Source: Pelagibacterium halotolerans B2 (GTDB lineage: Bacteria > Pseudomonadota > Alphaproteobacteria > Rhizobiales > Devosiaceae). Taken from it: a DNA stretch of 64,000 nt. The notes under the pieces are model-generated. The model saw only the letters and a program-made list of their open reading frames with translations, searched no databases and had not been told where the DNA came from. The stretch's first letter is position 1. Every line of letters begins with the position of its first letter. Made by a program: the position numbers and the translations under genes. The DNA lies in assembly GCF_000230555.1 (NCBI RefSeq), contig NC_016078.1, forward strand, positions 1,240,001 to 1,304,000, written 5' to 3'. Shown piece by piece: positions 34,558 to 43,373 of this stretch.

Positions 34558-35598
34558 CTAGGAGTTGGACGGATTTTCGCTTCTGAGCTCCTCGGGCTCC
34601 GCGTGATGAACCTGCTCTTCGAGCGGCGGATCGTTGCGGGTCTTCCACAGCGAATAGGCAACGCCTGCGCCCAGGATCGAAACCGTCACGATCAGCGAGA
34701 GCAGCGTGTCGATGTGAATGTGCAGCGGCACGAGGAAGATTTTTATGCCCACCAGAACCAGAACGATGGCCAGCGCGGTCTGGAGATAGCGGAACCGCGC
34801 CATGGCCGCCGAGAGCGCGAAAAACAGCGCCCGCAACCCCAGGACGGCAAACACGTTCGAGGTATAGACGATGAACGGGTCCTGGGTGATCGCAAAGATC
34901 GCCGGCACCGAATCGACGGCAAAGATCACGTCGACGATTTCAACCATGAGCAGCGCCACGGCCAGCGGGGTCAGCCAGAGCACGAGCTTGCCGGTCTTGG
35001 GGTGCGGCTGTTCGACAAGGAACTTGTTGCCGTGGAACTGCGGCGTGATCCGGAAATGCCGGCGCAGGAATTTCAGGATCTTGTTGTTCTCGATGTCGTC
35101 GTCTTCCTCGACCTTGGTGAACATTTTCACGCCGGTAAAGATGAGGAATCCGCCGAAAAGGAACAGGATGGGCTCGAAAGAACGAACCAGCGCCACGCCC
35201 GCCCCGATCAGGATGGCCCGGAACAGCAACACCCCGATAATGCCCCAGAACAGCACGCGGTGCTGATAGACGCGGGGCACGCCAAGAAACGCGAAAATCG
35301 TCGCGATGACGAATATGTTGTCCATCGCGAGGCTCTGCTCGATGATATAGCCGGTGAAAAATTCCAGCCCGGCATCGGCGCCGCGCACCAGCCACACCCA
35401 GGCGCCGAACGCGATGGCGACGGCGACGTAAAAGCCGTAGAGAATAAAACTCTCCTTGGCGCTGATCTCCTTTTGCTCCTTATGCAGGAAGCCGAGATCG
35501 AAGACCATGATCGCAACAACGATCACGATGAAAGCAACCCAGAACCAGGCAGGTGTATCCAGGAACGGGGTCGATAGAAATAAAGCGAGATTTTCCAT
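34558..35598 (-). CDS. TerC/Alx family membrane protein
   Basis: Integral membrane protein of the TerC family, 346 aa with about nine membrane segments. Signs: FDLGFLHKEQKEIS after the first helix, SLAMDNIFVIATIF in the middle, a charged cytoplasmic loop (KVEEDDDIENNKILKFLRRH) and DVIFAVDSVPAIFAITQDPFIVYTSN, with the conserved acidic residues DN and D-S-P in the membrane. Members are linked to manganese export or tellurite resistance. ATG 35598 has AAGG about 12 bases upstream; ATG 35616 is an alternative. The leader contains a 7-bp hairpin (CGTAGCG at 35644-35650 with CGCTACG at 35659-35665). Confidence 0.92.
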   Translation of the reverse strand: MENLALFLSTPFLDTPAWFWVAFIVIVVAIMVFDLGFLHKEQKEISAKESFILYGFYVAVAIAFGAWVWLVRGADAGLEFFTGYIIEQSLAMDNIFVIATIFAFLGVPRVYQHRVLFWGIIGVLLFRAILIGAGVALVRSFEPILFLFGGFLIFTGVKMFTKVEEDDDIENNKILKFLRRHFRITPQFHGNKFLVEQPHPKTGKLVLWLTPLAVALLMVEIVDVIFAVDSVPAIFAITQDPFIVYTSNVFAVLGLRALFFALSAAMARFRYLQTALAIVLVLVGIKIFLVPLHIHIDTLLSLIVTVSILGAGVAYSLWKTRNDPPLEEQVHHAEPEELRSENPSNS

Positions 35599-35717
35599 CG
35601 CCGGGACCTTCTCCATGTAACTCGTGGAGCAGTTCCGACATCACGTAGCGATCAAGGGCGCTACGCCAGAGGGGCCCGGCACTGCGCGGCGAGATATACG
35701 CTCTTTCGGGTGCGGAT

Positions 35718-35743
35718 AAAAGGGGGGCGATGCCCCCCTGTTT
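35718..35743 (-). terminator. Terminator of the siderophore-iron unit
   Basis: On the minus strand AGGGGGGC pairs with GCCCCCCT around an ATC loop, followed by TTTTA. It lies just after the stop of the binding-protein gene at 35748. Confidence 0.85.
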
Positions 35744-35747
35744 GAAC

Positions 35748-36722
35748 TCACTCCGCCGCCGGCGGAACACCATCCAGCGCGTCGGCCAGAAGCGGGGCGA
35801 ACGTCTCGGCGACATATTCGATCGAGAGCGGCGTCTGGAACCATAGCGCGGCCGAAAGCGGGCCTGCCGGATCGGGCCAGACCGAGCGGCCTTCACGCGC
35901 CAGGCGCAGGCCCTGATAGACCGGCATGGCCTCGATTTCCGCACGCATGCCCTCGGGCCAGATCACCACATCGAGGTCGATCAGCGCGAGGTCCTCGAGG
36001 CTGAGATGGATCCACCCGGTTTCGTCCGCCAGGGCGTCGAGGTTTTCCGGGAACACAAGGCCAAGGCTTTCGAGGAACCGCGAGGTGGGCAGTTCGGCGC
36101 TCCAGAGCGCAATCTGCCCGTCGCGCAGCGCCGCCATCGTGGCGGTTCTGCCAGCGAATTCGGGGTGAGCGTCCGCTACGGCGTCCAGCCGCGCCTCAGT
36201 CGCCGCGATCACGTCCTCGGCCAATTGCGTGCCCCCCGAGGTCGCCCGGTCGATCTGGCGCAACTGTTCCTGCCAGGGCGTCCCCCATAAAGGATATTCG
36301 GCCGGTTGGATCACGACCGGAGCGATCTGGGATAGCCTTCGATAGGCATCCTCGCCTATATCGGCAAAGATCGCCACGATCACGTCAGGGTCCTGCGCCA
36401 GAACCCATTCATAGTCCAGCTCGCGCCCGCCCACCGACGGTTCGGCGCCCAGCGCAGCGCGTTCATCCTCGGCCCAAGGCCATGTGGCAAACGGTTGTTC
36501 GCCCCACCACTCGGTCACACCGACCGGAGCCAGCCCCAGCGCATAGACGAAATCATGATCGTTCAGCCCCAGCGTCACGATTCTTTGCGGCTGGGCCGGG
36601 ATGGTCGTCTCGCCGTAAAGGTGGTCCACCGTCACGGGAAACCCGTCCTGGGCCACGGCGGCACCGCACATGAGCACTGCCAGTCCTGCGGCGGCCAATG
36701 CCGCCATTGTTCTCAAATTCAT
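35748..36722 (-). CDS. Iron-siderophore ABC transporter binding protein (FepB/FecB-like)
   Basis: Periplasmic receptor for ferric siderophores, 324 aa, with a Sec signal peptide ([21 protein letters not shown]). The mature domain starts [20 protein letters not shown] and has [20 protein letters not shown], a type III fold common to FepB/FhuD/BtuF proteins. The signal peptide has LMCGAAVAQ, which does not look like a good lipobox. It lies 36 bases downstream of the siderophore-interacting reductase in the same unit. No permease or ATPase lies nearby, so it must use a transporter encoded elsewhere. Confidence 0.9.
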   Translation of the reverse strand: MNLRTMAALAAAGLAVLMCGAAVAQDGFPVTVDHLYGETTIPAQPQRIVTLGLNDHDFVYALGLAPVGVTEWWGEQPFATWPWAEDERAALGAEPSVGGRELDYEWVLAQDPDVIVAIFADIGEDAYRRLSQIAPVVIQPAEYPLWGTPWQEQLRQIDRATSGGTQLAEDVIAATEARLDAVADAHPEFAGRTATMAALRDGQIALWSAELPTSRFLESLGLVFPENLDALADETGWIHLSLEDLALIDLDVVIWPEGMRAEIEAMPVYQGLRLAREGRSVWPDPAGPLSAALWFQTPLSIEYVAETFAPLLADALDGVPPAAE

Positions 36723-36758
36723 CGAAACTATCCGCCTGTTGAAAAAAAACGTGCGGAG

Positions 36759-37652
36759 TCAGAGGCCGTGCTTTTCCAGTGTAGCGATATATTCGTCCAT
36801 GACCGTCTCGCGGTCGCGCCCGGAATCCCAGCCCGCGTCGATCTGCGCCTTGATCGCCGGGTCCAGAGCGTCCCACTTGGCTTCCCATTCCTCGGCGTTG
36901 GCGATCCAGTACCCGACCAGCTCGTAGCGCTCGGGAGGAAAGCCCAATTCCTTGCGCACGAATTTGCGGATGGCCCGAACCACCTTTTGTTCGCCCGCCA
37001 CCCACACATAACCGGGGGTTGCGGGCAGGGGAACGCCGCGCACGATGTCCTCGAGCCGGCTGGGCGCAACCCCGTTGCCGCACCCGTGCAGCCACGTCGC
37101 CGTCGCCGCGGCGTGATAGGGCAGGATCTGCTCGTCATCCTTTTGCGCCACCTCCACGAACACCCGCGACTGCACATGTTCGGGCGTCTGTTCGAGAATG
37201 CGCGACAGCGCGGGCAGCCCCGTCGCGTCGGCGACGAGCAATTGCCACGCATAGTCCTTGGGCGGGCTGTAGAGCCCGCGCGGACGGTTGATGGTTATGC
37301 GATCGCCGGGCTCGGCCTTCTGGGCCCATTCGCTCGCCAGTCCGCCCTTATGCACCACAAAGTCGATATCGATTGTGACGTCCTCGCCCTCCTGCGCGAA
37401 CCGCCGCACCGTATAGGTCGAACACCGCACAGCGTCCTGCCCGTCCGGATAGGTCCAGCGGCCGTCTTCGGAAATATGGGGGAGATGGAGTTTGCCGGTT
37501 TCCGGGTCGGGAAAGAACAGACGCAGATATTCGTCACCCACGCCCGTCGTCCGGAACGGCCTGAGTCCCTCGCCGCCGAATGTCAGCCGCACCATCCCCG
37601 GCGTCAGCGCCTGACGGGCAAGCAGCGTCACATCGTAAAACATCTGACTCAT
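36759..37652 (-). CDS. Siderophore-interacting protein (SIP, ferric-siderophore reductase)
   Basis: Cytoplasmic flavoprotein of the ViuB/YqjH family, 297 aa, that reduces ferric siderophores to release iron. The FAD domain has GDEYLRLFFPD and the R-x-[S/T]-Y motif as STYTVRRF; the NAD(P)H-binding part has LLVADATGLPALSRILEQ and the closing WVAGEQKVVRAIRKFVRKELG. ATG 37652 has GGAG 10 bases upstream. It is the first gene of the unit and its upstream region carries a TTATC-AA-GATAA palindrome, suggesting iron-responsive control. Confidence 0.92.
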   Translation of the reverse strand: MSQMFYDVTLLARQALTPGMVRLTFGGEGLRPFRTTGVGDEYLRLFFPDPETGKLHLPHISEDGRWTYPDGQDAVRCSTYTVRRFAQEGEDVTIDIDFVVHKGGLASEWAQKAEPGDRITINRPRGLYSPPKDYAWQLLVADATGLPALSRILEQTPEHVQSRVFVEVAQKDDEQILPYHAAATATWLHGCGNGVAPSRLEDIVRGVPLPATPGYVWVAGEQKVVRAIRKFVRKELGFPPERYELVGYWIANAEEWEAKWDALDPAIKAQIDAGWDSGRDRETVMDEYIATLEKHGL

Positions 37653-37693
37653 CGCGCGCTCCAACCGGTGGATATATCGCGCAACGGCATAGT

Positions 37694-37705
37694 TTATCTT
37701 GATAA
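37694..37705. promoter_or_regulatory. Candidate operator before the siderophore unit
   Basis: Palindrome TTATCNNGATAA, 42 bases before the SIP start. On the minus strand a -35-like TTGACT (37714-37709) lies just upstream of it, so a bound repressor would block this promoter. It does not match the textbook Fur box. Confidence 0.4.
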
Positions 37706-37790
37706 CAACAGTCAAGAATTTAAGCGCAACAATCCCCGCACCGCGCGCAATCGCGCAGCAGGACAACATCCGTAGCGAAAGGAAGAAAAG

Positions 37791-37865
37791 TGGCTCCCCG
37801 GGCCGGATTCGAACCAGCGACCAACCGGTTAACAGCCGGTTGCTCTACCACTGAGCTACCGGGGA
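37791..37865 (-). tRNA. tRNA-Asn (anticodon GTT)
   Basis: 75-base cloverleaf on the minus strand with encoded CCA. Acceptor TCCCCGG pairs with CCGGGGA, discriminator G; anticodon stem ACCGG/CCGGT with loop CTGTTAA giving GTT; T arm has GGTTCGAATCC. Confidence 0.96.
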
Positions 37866-37938
37866 ACGCGTAGCCTGCTCGGCAGGTGGCGATCATCTAG
37901 CCAATTTGATGCCGCTTGCCAACCCCCCATTTGTCCAT

Positions 37939-38550
37939 TCATCGCTCCGGTTGCCCGAGCCGGCGGGAAAGGGCGAGCAGGTCGCCGCAGGTGTTGACCC
38001 CGGCAAAGGGGTTTTGCGCGTGGGTTTGTGCATAATCGAGCCGCCGCACTCCCAATGCGGCCTGAACGCTCCGGATACTGGGGCCGCGCGGGGCAGGGGC
38101 TATGGTTTCCAGATGGGAGATGAGCGGTCCGGGGCGCCAGAGGGCATTGGTCGGATAGTCGCGCTCGCCGAACGCGCTGACCACGCAATGGTGGCCGCCC
38201 GTCAGCAGGTCCGCGGCCCGCCGGGCAAAATCGTCCGGCCAGAACGGAGTGTCCACCGAAACCGACAGCATAAGGGAATCACGCGCATTCGCGCGCACCC
38301 ACAGCGCGCCCGCCAGCAGGCCCGCCGTCGGCCCGGCAATCCCGTTTTCGGCATCTGCCAGGCACACCCGCCCGGGCACGGCGCTGAATGCTTTCGGGCC
38401 GCTGGAGATGACGATGGCGCTGCATTGCGCCTCGAGCGCGCCCGATACCCAATCGATCAGCGCCCGATTGCCGAGCCGGAGATCGGCCTTGCGCACGCCG
38501 CCCAGCCGTCGCCCCTCGCCGCCGGCCAGAATCACTCCCACGATCGTCAT
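37939..38550 (-). CDS. mobA: Molybdenum cofactor guanylyltransferase
   Basis: Nucleotidyltransferase that adds GMP to molybdopterin, 203 aa, the usual length. It starts MTIVGVILAGGEGRRLGGV, the nucleotide-binding LAGGxGxRxGG signature, followed by the metal-site region LMLSVSVDTPFWP and a C-terminal FAGVNTCGDL, which fits the FxNVNTPEDL motif of MobA. ATG 38550 is chosen since the signature starts at once; the open frame extends to 38634. No other molybdenum genes are nearby. CTP:molybdopterin transferases of the same fold cannot be fully excluded. Confidence 0.88.
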   Translation of the reverse strand: MTIVGVILAGGEGRRLGGVRKADLRLGNRALIDWVSGALEAQCSAIVISSGPKAFSAVPGRVCLADAENGIAGPTAGLLAGALWVRANARDSLMLSVSVDTPFWPDDFARRAADLLTGGHHCVVSAFGERDYPTNALWRPGPLISHLETIAPAPRGPSIRSVQAALGVRRLDYAQTHAQNPFAGVNTCGDLLALSRRLGQPER

Positions 38551-38681
38551 CAATGGCGTCCCGCAATCAAGGCACTCCCCAATGAGCCATAACCTTGGCC
38601 CCAATATTGCGAAAAGTGAGGATCGGACCCGCATACGGCCTTGCCTAACGCCCCCGAACTACAATAGAACCCCGCTCCAGA

Positions 38682-38755
38682 GGCCTCGTGGCGGAGTGGT
38701 GACGCAGCGGATTGCAAATCCGTCCACACCGGTTCGATTCCGGTCGAGGCCTCCA
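38682..38755 (+). tRNA. tRNA-Cys (anticodon GCA)
   Basis: 74-base cloverleaf with encoded CCA. Acceptor GGCCTCG pairs with CGAGGCC, discriminator T; anticodon stem GGATT/AATCC region with loop TTGCAAA giving GCA; T arm GGTTCGATTCC. Confidence 0.96.
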
Positions 38756-38794
38756 CTTTCCCTCCAGCGTTGATGGTTCCACCGGCCCGGGCTG

Positions 38795-39934
38795 TCACTG
38801 GCGCGATCCGGTCGTGACGAACTTCAAATCGTCGGCCACCGCCTGCCAGTAATGCGCCGTCGAAAATTCCAGCCGCGTGACCGATTTGTAGTCGGCGGCG
38901 AAATAAACCGGACCATAGGCCGAAAGCGCAAACGCGTCGTCATGGACAAGCGTGTCGCCGCGCCATGCGCGAATGCGCAATGTTTCGCCCTCCGCACCGC
39001 TCCAGGCGACGCCGAAATACCCGCCAGGAAAATCGAACGGGGCGTCGCCGGCGATCGCCGTGGGGTGGCCCGAACTCGTATAGGCGACAAATTCGCCCGA
39101 CATCATTGTATTGATATAGCCCTCGCCCTCATAGAACCGGCCATGGGTCGCAACCCAGTTTTCCCAGCGCAGCCCGCCATACCCGTTGGGGACTTTCATC
39201 AACTGGTCGCCCACGAAAAGGTCGTCGAAACCGAGCGTCACAACTTCACCGTCCAGCCGCGCTTCGTCCGACCATTCGAGCGGCAGGACGACGGGTATCC
39301 GGTCCACCTCCACCTCCTGCTGACCCACGGTCCAGCGGCCCGGCGTGACCGCCAGGCGAAATGCGCCGTCATCGCCGGAAAGGGCAGGGACCGTCTCGCC
39401 ATCCGGCCCCCTGGCCGTCACCGCCTCCTGCGTTTCGGCCTGCTGCCCCCGGATTTCGGGGATCGGCGCAAGCCCCACCGGCACGGGCAGATGCGCGGCG
39501 ACGATGTCGCCCGGCGCCCCCACCAGCATCGACATGGCAATGTCCTGCTCGCCGTTTTCCGTCGTTATGGTCCAGCCGGGCGGCGGGACGACGCGGAAAG
39601 TGTGTACTCCGGCCGCAGTGATATGGGCATCGGCCTGAGCAAGTGAGGTATTGAAATTGGCGTAGCCGCCAATGTTGGTGCGCACCATTTTGGTGTCACC
39701 CGATGGCGTCACCAATTCCACGGCGACATCGACAAGGACACGATCGCCAAGGTCATAGGTGCCGCTCTCGTTCATGTCCCGGAACACGAACGATGAAATG
39801 TTCATCGAGCCGCCATTGGGACCGGCCCATTCGCGTGGCTGGTAATAGTCTCCCTCCTGCGCATGCACGGGCAGCGCGCCGGGCAACAGGCAAACCGGAA
39901 GAAAAAAGAGTCGCCTGATCCACCTATGCACCAT
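38795..39934 (-). CDS. Exported protein of unknown function with SdrD-B-like domain
   Basis: Secreted or cell-surface protein, 379 aa, with a Sec signal peptide (cleavage near VHA-QEG). Residues about 45-130 (SSFVFRDMNESGTYDLGDR, then GYANFNTSL) look like an SdrD B-type immunoglobulin-like domain, with aspartates that could bind calcium. The C-terminal half (GFDDLFVGDQLMKVPNGYGG, ENWVATHG) resembles a PEP-CTERM-type or lectin-like beta sandwich. I do not recognise a function. It stands alone after tRNA-Cys (convergent). Confidence 0.75.
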   Translation of the reverse strand: MVHRWIRRLFFLPVCLLPGALPVHAQEGDYYQPREWAGPNGGSMNISSFVFRDMNESGTYDLGDRVLVDVAVELVTPSGDTKMVRTNIGGYANFNTSLAQADAHITAAGVHTFRVVPPPGWTITTENGEQDIAMSMLVGAPGDIVAAHLPVPVGLAPIPEIRGQQAETQEAVTARGPDGETVPALSGDDGAFRLAVTPGRWTVGQQEVEVDRIPVVLPLEWSDEARLDGEVVTLGFDDLFVGDQLMKVPNGYGGLRWENWVATHGRFYEGEGYINTMMSGEFVAYTSSGHPTAIAGDAPFDFPGGYFGVAWSGAEGETLRIRAWRGDTLVHDDAFALSAYGPVYFAADYKSVTRLEFSTAHYWQAVADDLKFVTTGSRQ

Positions 39935-40085
39935 GTTGCCTGCCTTTGCCTTTTAATATGCCTTGTCGGCTCACCGAACGGGGCCGAAAGCTGCCGAACT
40001 TGCTCCCCGGGGTCAACCGGCGAGCGCCGGCGGAACTTGCCTTGCCGTTGCGCGTTTTGAAAGGCCCGCACGCCGAGACCGAAAA

Positions 40086-40280
40086 ATGAAAACGACGATA
40101 CCCCACCTCGCCCACCACGGATCCTCCCTGGCGCCGTCCCGGGGGCGGGCGATTCTTGCCTTTATGCATGGCGCCATATTGCTCGCCGGAATCGTAGGGA
40201 TCGGCGCGGCGCTTCTGCTGCTCACCCTTGTGTCCTGGCCGATAAGGGTGCTGCGCCGCCACCTCTTGCGTAGGCAGTAA
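40086..40280 (+). CDS. Possible small membrane protein
   Basis: 64-aa open frame starting MKTTIPHLAHHGSSLAPSRG with one strong membrane helix (FMHGAILLAGIVGIGAALLLLTLVSW by composition, about 25 hydrophobic residues) and a basic tail. A weak GAGA stretch precedes the ATG. It lies between two minus-strand genes; no homology is recognised. It may be a chance frame. Confidence 0.4.
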   Translation: MKTTIPHLAHHGSSLAPSRGRAILAFMHGAILLAGIVGIGAALLLLTLVSWPIRVLRRHLLRRQ

Positions 40281-40312
40281 GCCCGGGGAGGAGTAGCGCG
40301 AACCGCCCCGTG

Positions 40313-41290
40313 CTAGGCTTGAGCCGATCCATCGGCCGGACGGGTGGAACCCCATGCCGCCGCCCGTTCGCCCAGCTTGCGGAATTTTTTCGAGGCGCCG
40401 TCGATGCGATCGACCCATTCGGGGTCCGGAACCTGCCCCTCTATGGTCTTGAAATAGACCTGCAACATGGCCGCGATGGCAAAGGGCTCGATGACCGCCG
40501 CCTTGACGGCCCAGGCAAAGACCAGTGCAAAGATAAATCCTCCAGCCGACCAGCCGCCCGGAATCAGGTACGCCACGGCGGCGGCAGGCGCCAGCATCAC
40601 GAGAAAGACCACAAATGCCAGCCCATAGGTAAAGACCGTCAGCCAGGCGGCATTCTTGAGCATGGTCTTGTAGTTCTGGCCGTACAGCACCAGCGCCGTC
40701 TGCGCCGAGGCCCAGGGGTTGGTCGTGCGGGTGCGGATCGAATAGGCGAGAATCACCTCGTCGATCAGCCCCACGGCGATCCTGAGGAAGGCTTTGACGA
40801 TTCCCATGATGTTCCGAAGGCCGGGAATGGGCAGGATCGAAGCGATGCCCTGGACGATGCCCATGATCGCACCGATCACCCCTCGCACCAATTGGTCGAT
40901 GGCAAACAGGACGCTGGCTTCCGCGAACCGCTCCTTGACCACGCCACTCGCATGCTCGATTTGTCCGCGCCCCTCGGGAATCGAATTGCCGTCGATCAGT
41001 TCGACAAGAACGGCAATGTGCCCGGCCTTGACGATGTAGAGAATGTATTCGCGCAGGAAATAGAGAACGCCCGCCGTCAGCGCGAACCCGATCGCGCCGC
41101 CCCAGAAGGTCGATGTCATCTGGAAGTCCGGTTCACCGAACGCACCGACGCCCCAACCAATTCCGGCCCCTGCGCCTGTCACCAGGACATACGCCAGGGC
41201 AATGCCGAAATAGACGATCATCCGGAAAATGACGAAGGGCAATGTCCTGCCCACAAGTCCGATTGAACGGCCGATTGAAAAATCCCACAT
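40313..41290 (-). CDS. Multi-pass membrane protein of unknown function
   Basis: 325 aa with about six hydrophobic segments. ATG 41290 is supported by AGGGGGA upstream; the frame extends further but with unrelated coding-like sequence. Hydrophobic regions are interrupted by IVKAGHIAVLVELIDGNSIP and a conserved-looking YSIRTRTTNPWASAQTALV. The pattern resembles the DUF975/GlpM-like or stress-response integral proteins, but I do not recognise a family with certainty. It is followed by the XRE-cupin gene upstream on the same strand with a 275-base gap (41291-41565) in which I see no gene. Confidence 0.75.
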   Translation of the reverse strand: MWDFSIGRSIGLVGRTLPFVIFRMIVYFGIALAYVLVTGAGAGIGWGVGAFGEPDFQMTSTFWGGAIGFALTAGVLYFLREYILYIVKAGHIAVLVELIDGNSIPEGRGQIEHASGVVKERFAEASVLFAIDQLVRGVIGAIMGIVQGIASILPIPGLRNIMGIVKAFLRIAVGLIDEVILAYSIRTRTTNPWASAQTALVLYGQNYKTMLKNAAWLTVFTYGLAFVVFLVMLAPAAAVAYLIPGGWSAGGFIFALVFAWAVKAAVIEPFAIAAMLQVYFKTIEGQVPDPEWVDRIDGASKKFRKLGERAAAWGSTRPADGSAQA

Positions 41291-41565
41291 CGTGCTGCGT
41301 CCCCCTCTGTGCCCCTGGCGCGGCAAGCTGCCGCATCCCGCGGACCATAAAACCTTCAAAGCAGGGCTGGCTAGTCCCCTTTGCGGTTGCGACGGCCAGC
41401 GCCCTTGCCCGCGTTCGAAGTGTTGCAACGTCGAGGATCGCCCCCTTCCGCCTTCGGCGCTCCGGTGACGGCAGAGCTCATGTGGTGCATGACGCGCGCT
41501 TTGCGGTCGATGGGAAGTGCGCTTGGGTGGGCGAGGCGGCGTCGAGCCAGGATGGTCTCCGCCGC

Positions 41566-42198
41566 TCAAGAGCCCCCGATTGGCGTCCGTTCCGTCTGAA
41601 AGGCCGATCCGTCGGCGCTTGAGCGGAACATGGTCAGCGTGCCAGACCACAAAAGGCGTACGGGCTCTTCCGTGTCGTTCGACCAGCAATGGCTGCGATT
41701 GCCGCGAAAGTGCAGGCTGTCGCCGGGCCCGACGACGGTTTCCTCGTCTTCGATGCGCAACGTCAACGCGCCGTCGAGCACATAAACGATTTCTTCGCCC
41801 TCATGATTTGCCACTTCCGAGCGGTAACCCGGAGCTATGGTTATAAGAAAGGACGACAGGACGTTGCCCGGAAACTCGGCATGCAGCCTTTCGTAGGAAA
41901 TCAGCGAATCGTTGACCGAGAAACGCATGCGCTCGCCCTTCCGGGTCAATGCGTCCTGCGCGCTGGGCGTGGCTATGAAATAATCCACCCCCACACCCAA
42001 TGCGCGCGCGATCGAGGCCAGTGTCGAAAGGGAAGGGGATGCCTGATCGCGCTCGACCTGGCTCAGATATCCCACCGATACGCCCGATTGCGTGCCGAGT
42101 GTCTGGAGTGTCATGCGCAGCGAATGACGCCGCGCGCGGATCAGGGCGCCGACCTTTGCCGCCTGCAGACTGTTGGCGATTCCCTCGGCGCGGTTCAT
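41566..42198 (-). CDS. XRE-family regulator with C-terminal cupin domain
   Basis: 210-aa regulator. The N-terminal helix-turn-helix (LIRARRHSLRMTLQTLGTQS, then SVGYLSQVERDQASPS and LSTLASIARALGV) is of the Cro/C1 type; the C-terminal cupin (EGEEIVYVLDGALTLRI, GDSLHFRGNRSHCWSN) would bind a small ligand. Such proteins often control amino-acid, polyamine or sugar genes. ATG 42198 has AAAAGGGGAAAG upstream. It is divergent from the outer-membrane gene at 42580; no obvious enzyme partner is adjacent. Confidence 0.92.
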   Translation of the reverse strand: MNRAEGIANSLQAAKVGALIRARRHSLRMTLQTLGTQSGVSVGYLSQVERDQASPSLSTLASIARALGVGVDYFIATPSAQDALTRKGERMRFSVNDSLISYERLHAEFPGNVLSSFLITIAPGYRSEVANHEGEEIVYVLDGALTLRIEDEETVVGPGDSLHFRGNRSHCWSNDTEEPVRLLWSGTLTMFRSSADGSAFQTERTPIGGS

Positions 42199-42579
42199 TG
42201 CTTTCCCCTTTTAGGCAAGAGGTGAACTTTATCCAGTTAGGCAGATTTGACCAACCCATAACGATCGGGAGCCGGTTTGGTCCGTGGTGCCGAGCGGGAC
42301 CGTTCGGGAAACGTCAATATTTACCGTTGGTTAACCGCAAATACGTGGCATTTGAGCAACATTGAGTGCTTGCCCTATTCCTGCCACGAGGAGGCCCCAC
42401 TTCGTCCGCACTCGGAAACGACATTCCGGCCCATCGCATTGGTGCGGAACCCCGTACGGCGCAGTTGTGGCAGCAGGGCAACACTCCCGGCCCTGACTTC
42501 GGATTGCCGCTCTCGGATCGGAACCAGTGCACACCGGCACCCATTAGTTGCACACCAGCCGGTATAAAGGAGAATACAT
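42199..42579. other. Divergent intergenic region
   Basis: 381 bases between the XRE-cupin and outer-membrane genes. It holds the ribosome site AAGGAGA of the right-hand gene and A/T-rich stretches near 42300-42360 that could be promoters. I see no gene or RNA with confidence. Confidence 0.6.
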
Positions 42580-43146
42580 ATGAACTCGCTCAAGACAGTG
42601 GCTCTCGCTGCATTTTTGTCCACGACCGCCCTTGGCGGTGCCTTCGCTGCTGACGCCATTGGCGTTCCGGCTCCCGCCGTTCCTGCTGCTCCCGTCTATG
42701 ACGCCGGCAGCGGTTTCGACTGGAACGGCTTTTATGCCGGTGCCAGCGCTGGCGCTGCAAATGACATCGACGCTGGTGAAACCGATTGGACCCTTGGGGC
42801 CCAGGCCGGTGTGAACTCCCAGTTCGATTTCTTCCTGGTCGGTGCCGAAGTTGCCCTTGAAGGTGTCTTCGACGATCCGGACATGTACGCTTACGGTTCG
42901 GCTCTGGCCCGTGGTGGTGTCCTGGTTACCGAAGAGCTGCTCGCCTACGGTGCTGTCGGTTACGGCACGGACTTCGACGCCGCAAACGGCACTGGCGACC
43001 ACATCCTTGCTGGTGGTGGTCTCGAATTTGCCGCGACCGACGACGTTTCGATCCGCGGCCAGTACCTCTATGGCTGGGATCAGTCGGGCGATGCGACCTC
43101 GAGCGACATCCACAAGTTCCAGATCGGTGCGAACTTCCACTTCTGA
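42580..43146 (+). CDS. Small outer-membrane beta-barrel protein 1
   Basis: Exported protein of 188 aa with a Sec signal peptide (cleavage after FA-ADAIG). The mature chain has FDWNGFYAGASAGAA, the start of the Omp31/Omp25-like beta-barrel family of Hyphomicrobiales, alternating beta strands, and ends in NFHF with the C-terminal phenylalanine needed for outer-membrane assembly. AAGGAGA is 6 bases upstream. It is the first of three tandem paralogues and has its own terminator (43173-43202). Confidence 0.9.
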   Translation: MNSLKTVALAAFLSTTALGGAFAADAIGVPAPAVPAAPVYDAGSGFDWNGFYAGASAGAANDIDAGETDWTLGAQAGVNSQFDFFLVGAEVALEGVFDDPDMYAYGSALARGGVLVTEELLAYGAVGYGTDFDAANGTGDHILAGGGLEFAATDDVSIRGQYLYGWDQSGDATSSDIHKFQIGANFHF

Positions 43147-43172
43147 TCGATCCGATCGGATACCAGTCGCGA

Positions 43173-43202
43173 ACGGCCCCGCTGCATGGCGGGGCCGTTT
43201 TT
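43173..43202 (+). terminator. Terminator of outer-membrane gene 1
   Basis: ACGGCCCCGC (43173-43182) pairs perfectly with GCGGGGCCGT (43189-43198), followed by five T. Confidence 0.92.
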
Positions 43203-43309
43203 GTATACGATTTCGTAAGGTTACCCAATTGCCTGTGCCAGAAAGGCAACAGCACGCGGATTTGATGGCGATATTGTGCCGGTGCATGGGTCTGAATGCG
43301 CAAAAGGGA

Positions 43310-43340
43310 TTGGAATTGGGCAAAGATTGGGCAATATAGA
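43310..43340 (+). promoter_or_regulatory. Candidate promoter of gene 2 with 11-bp-spaced direct repeat
   Basis: TTGGGCAA occurs at 43316-43323 and 43327-43334, 11 bases apart (one helical turn), and a third copy lies at 44079-44086 before the third paralogue. TTGGAA (43310-43315) and TATAGA (43335-43340) could be -35 and -10 with a long 19-base spacer. Confidence 0.35.
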
Positions 43341-43373
43341 GTCCGAACAACCCCCGTGCTGTGAGGTACTACA

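Noticed and set aside
35599..35750. yybP-ykoY manganese riboswitch before TerC
   Set aside because: The conserved loop sequences of that class could not be found; only a simple hairpin is visible.
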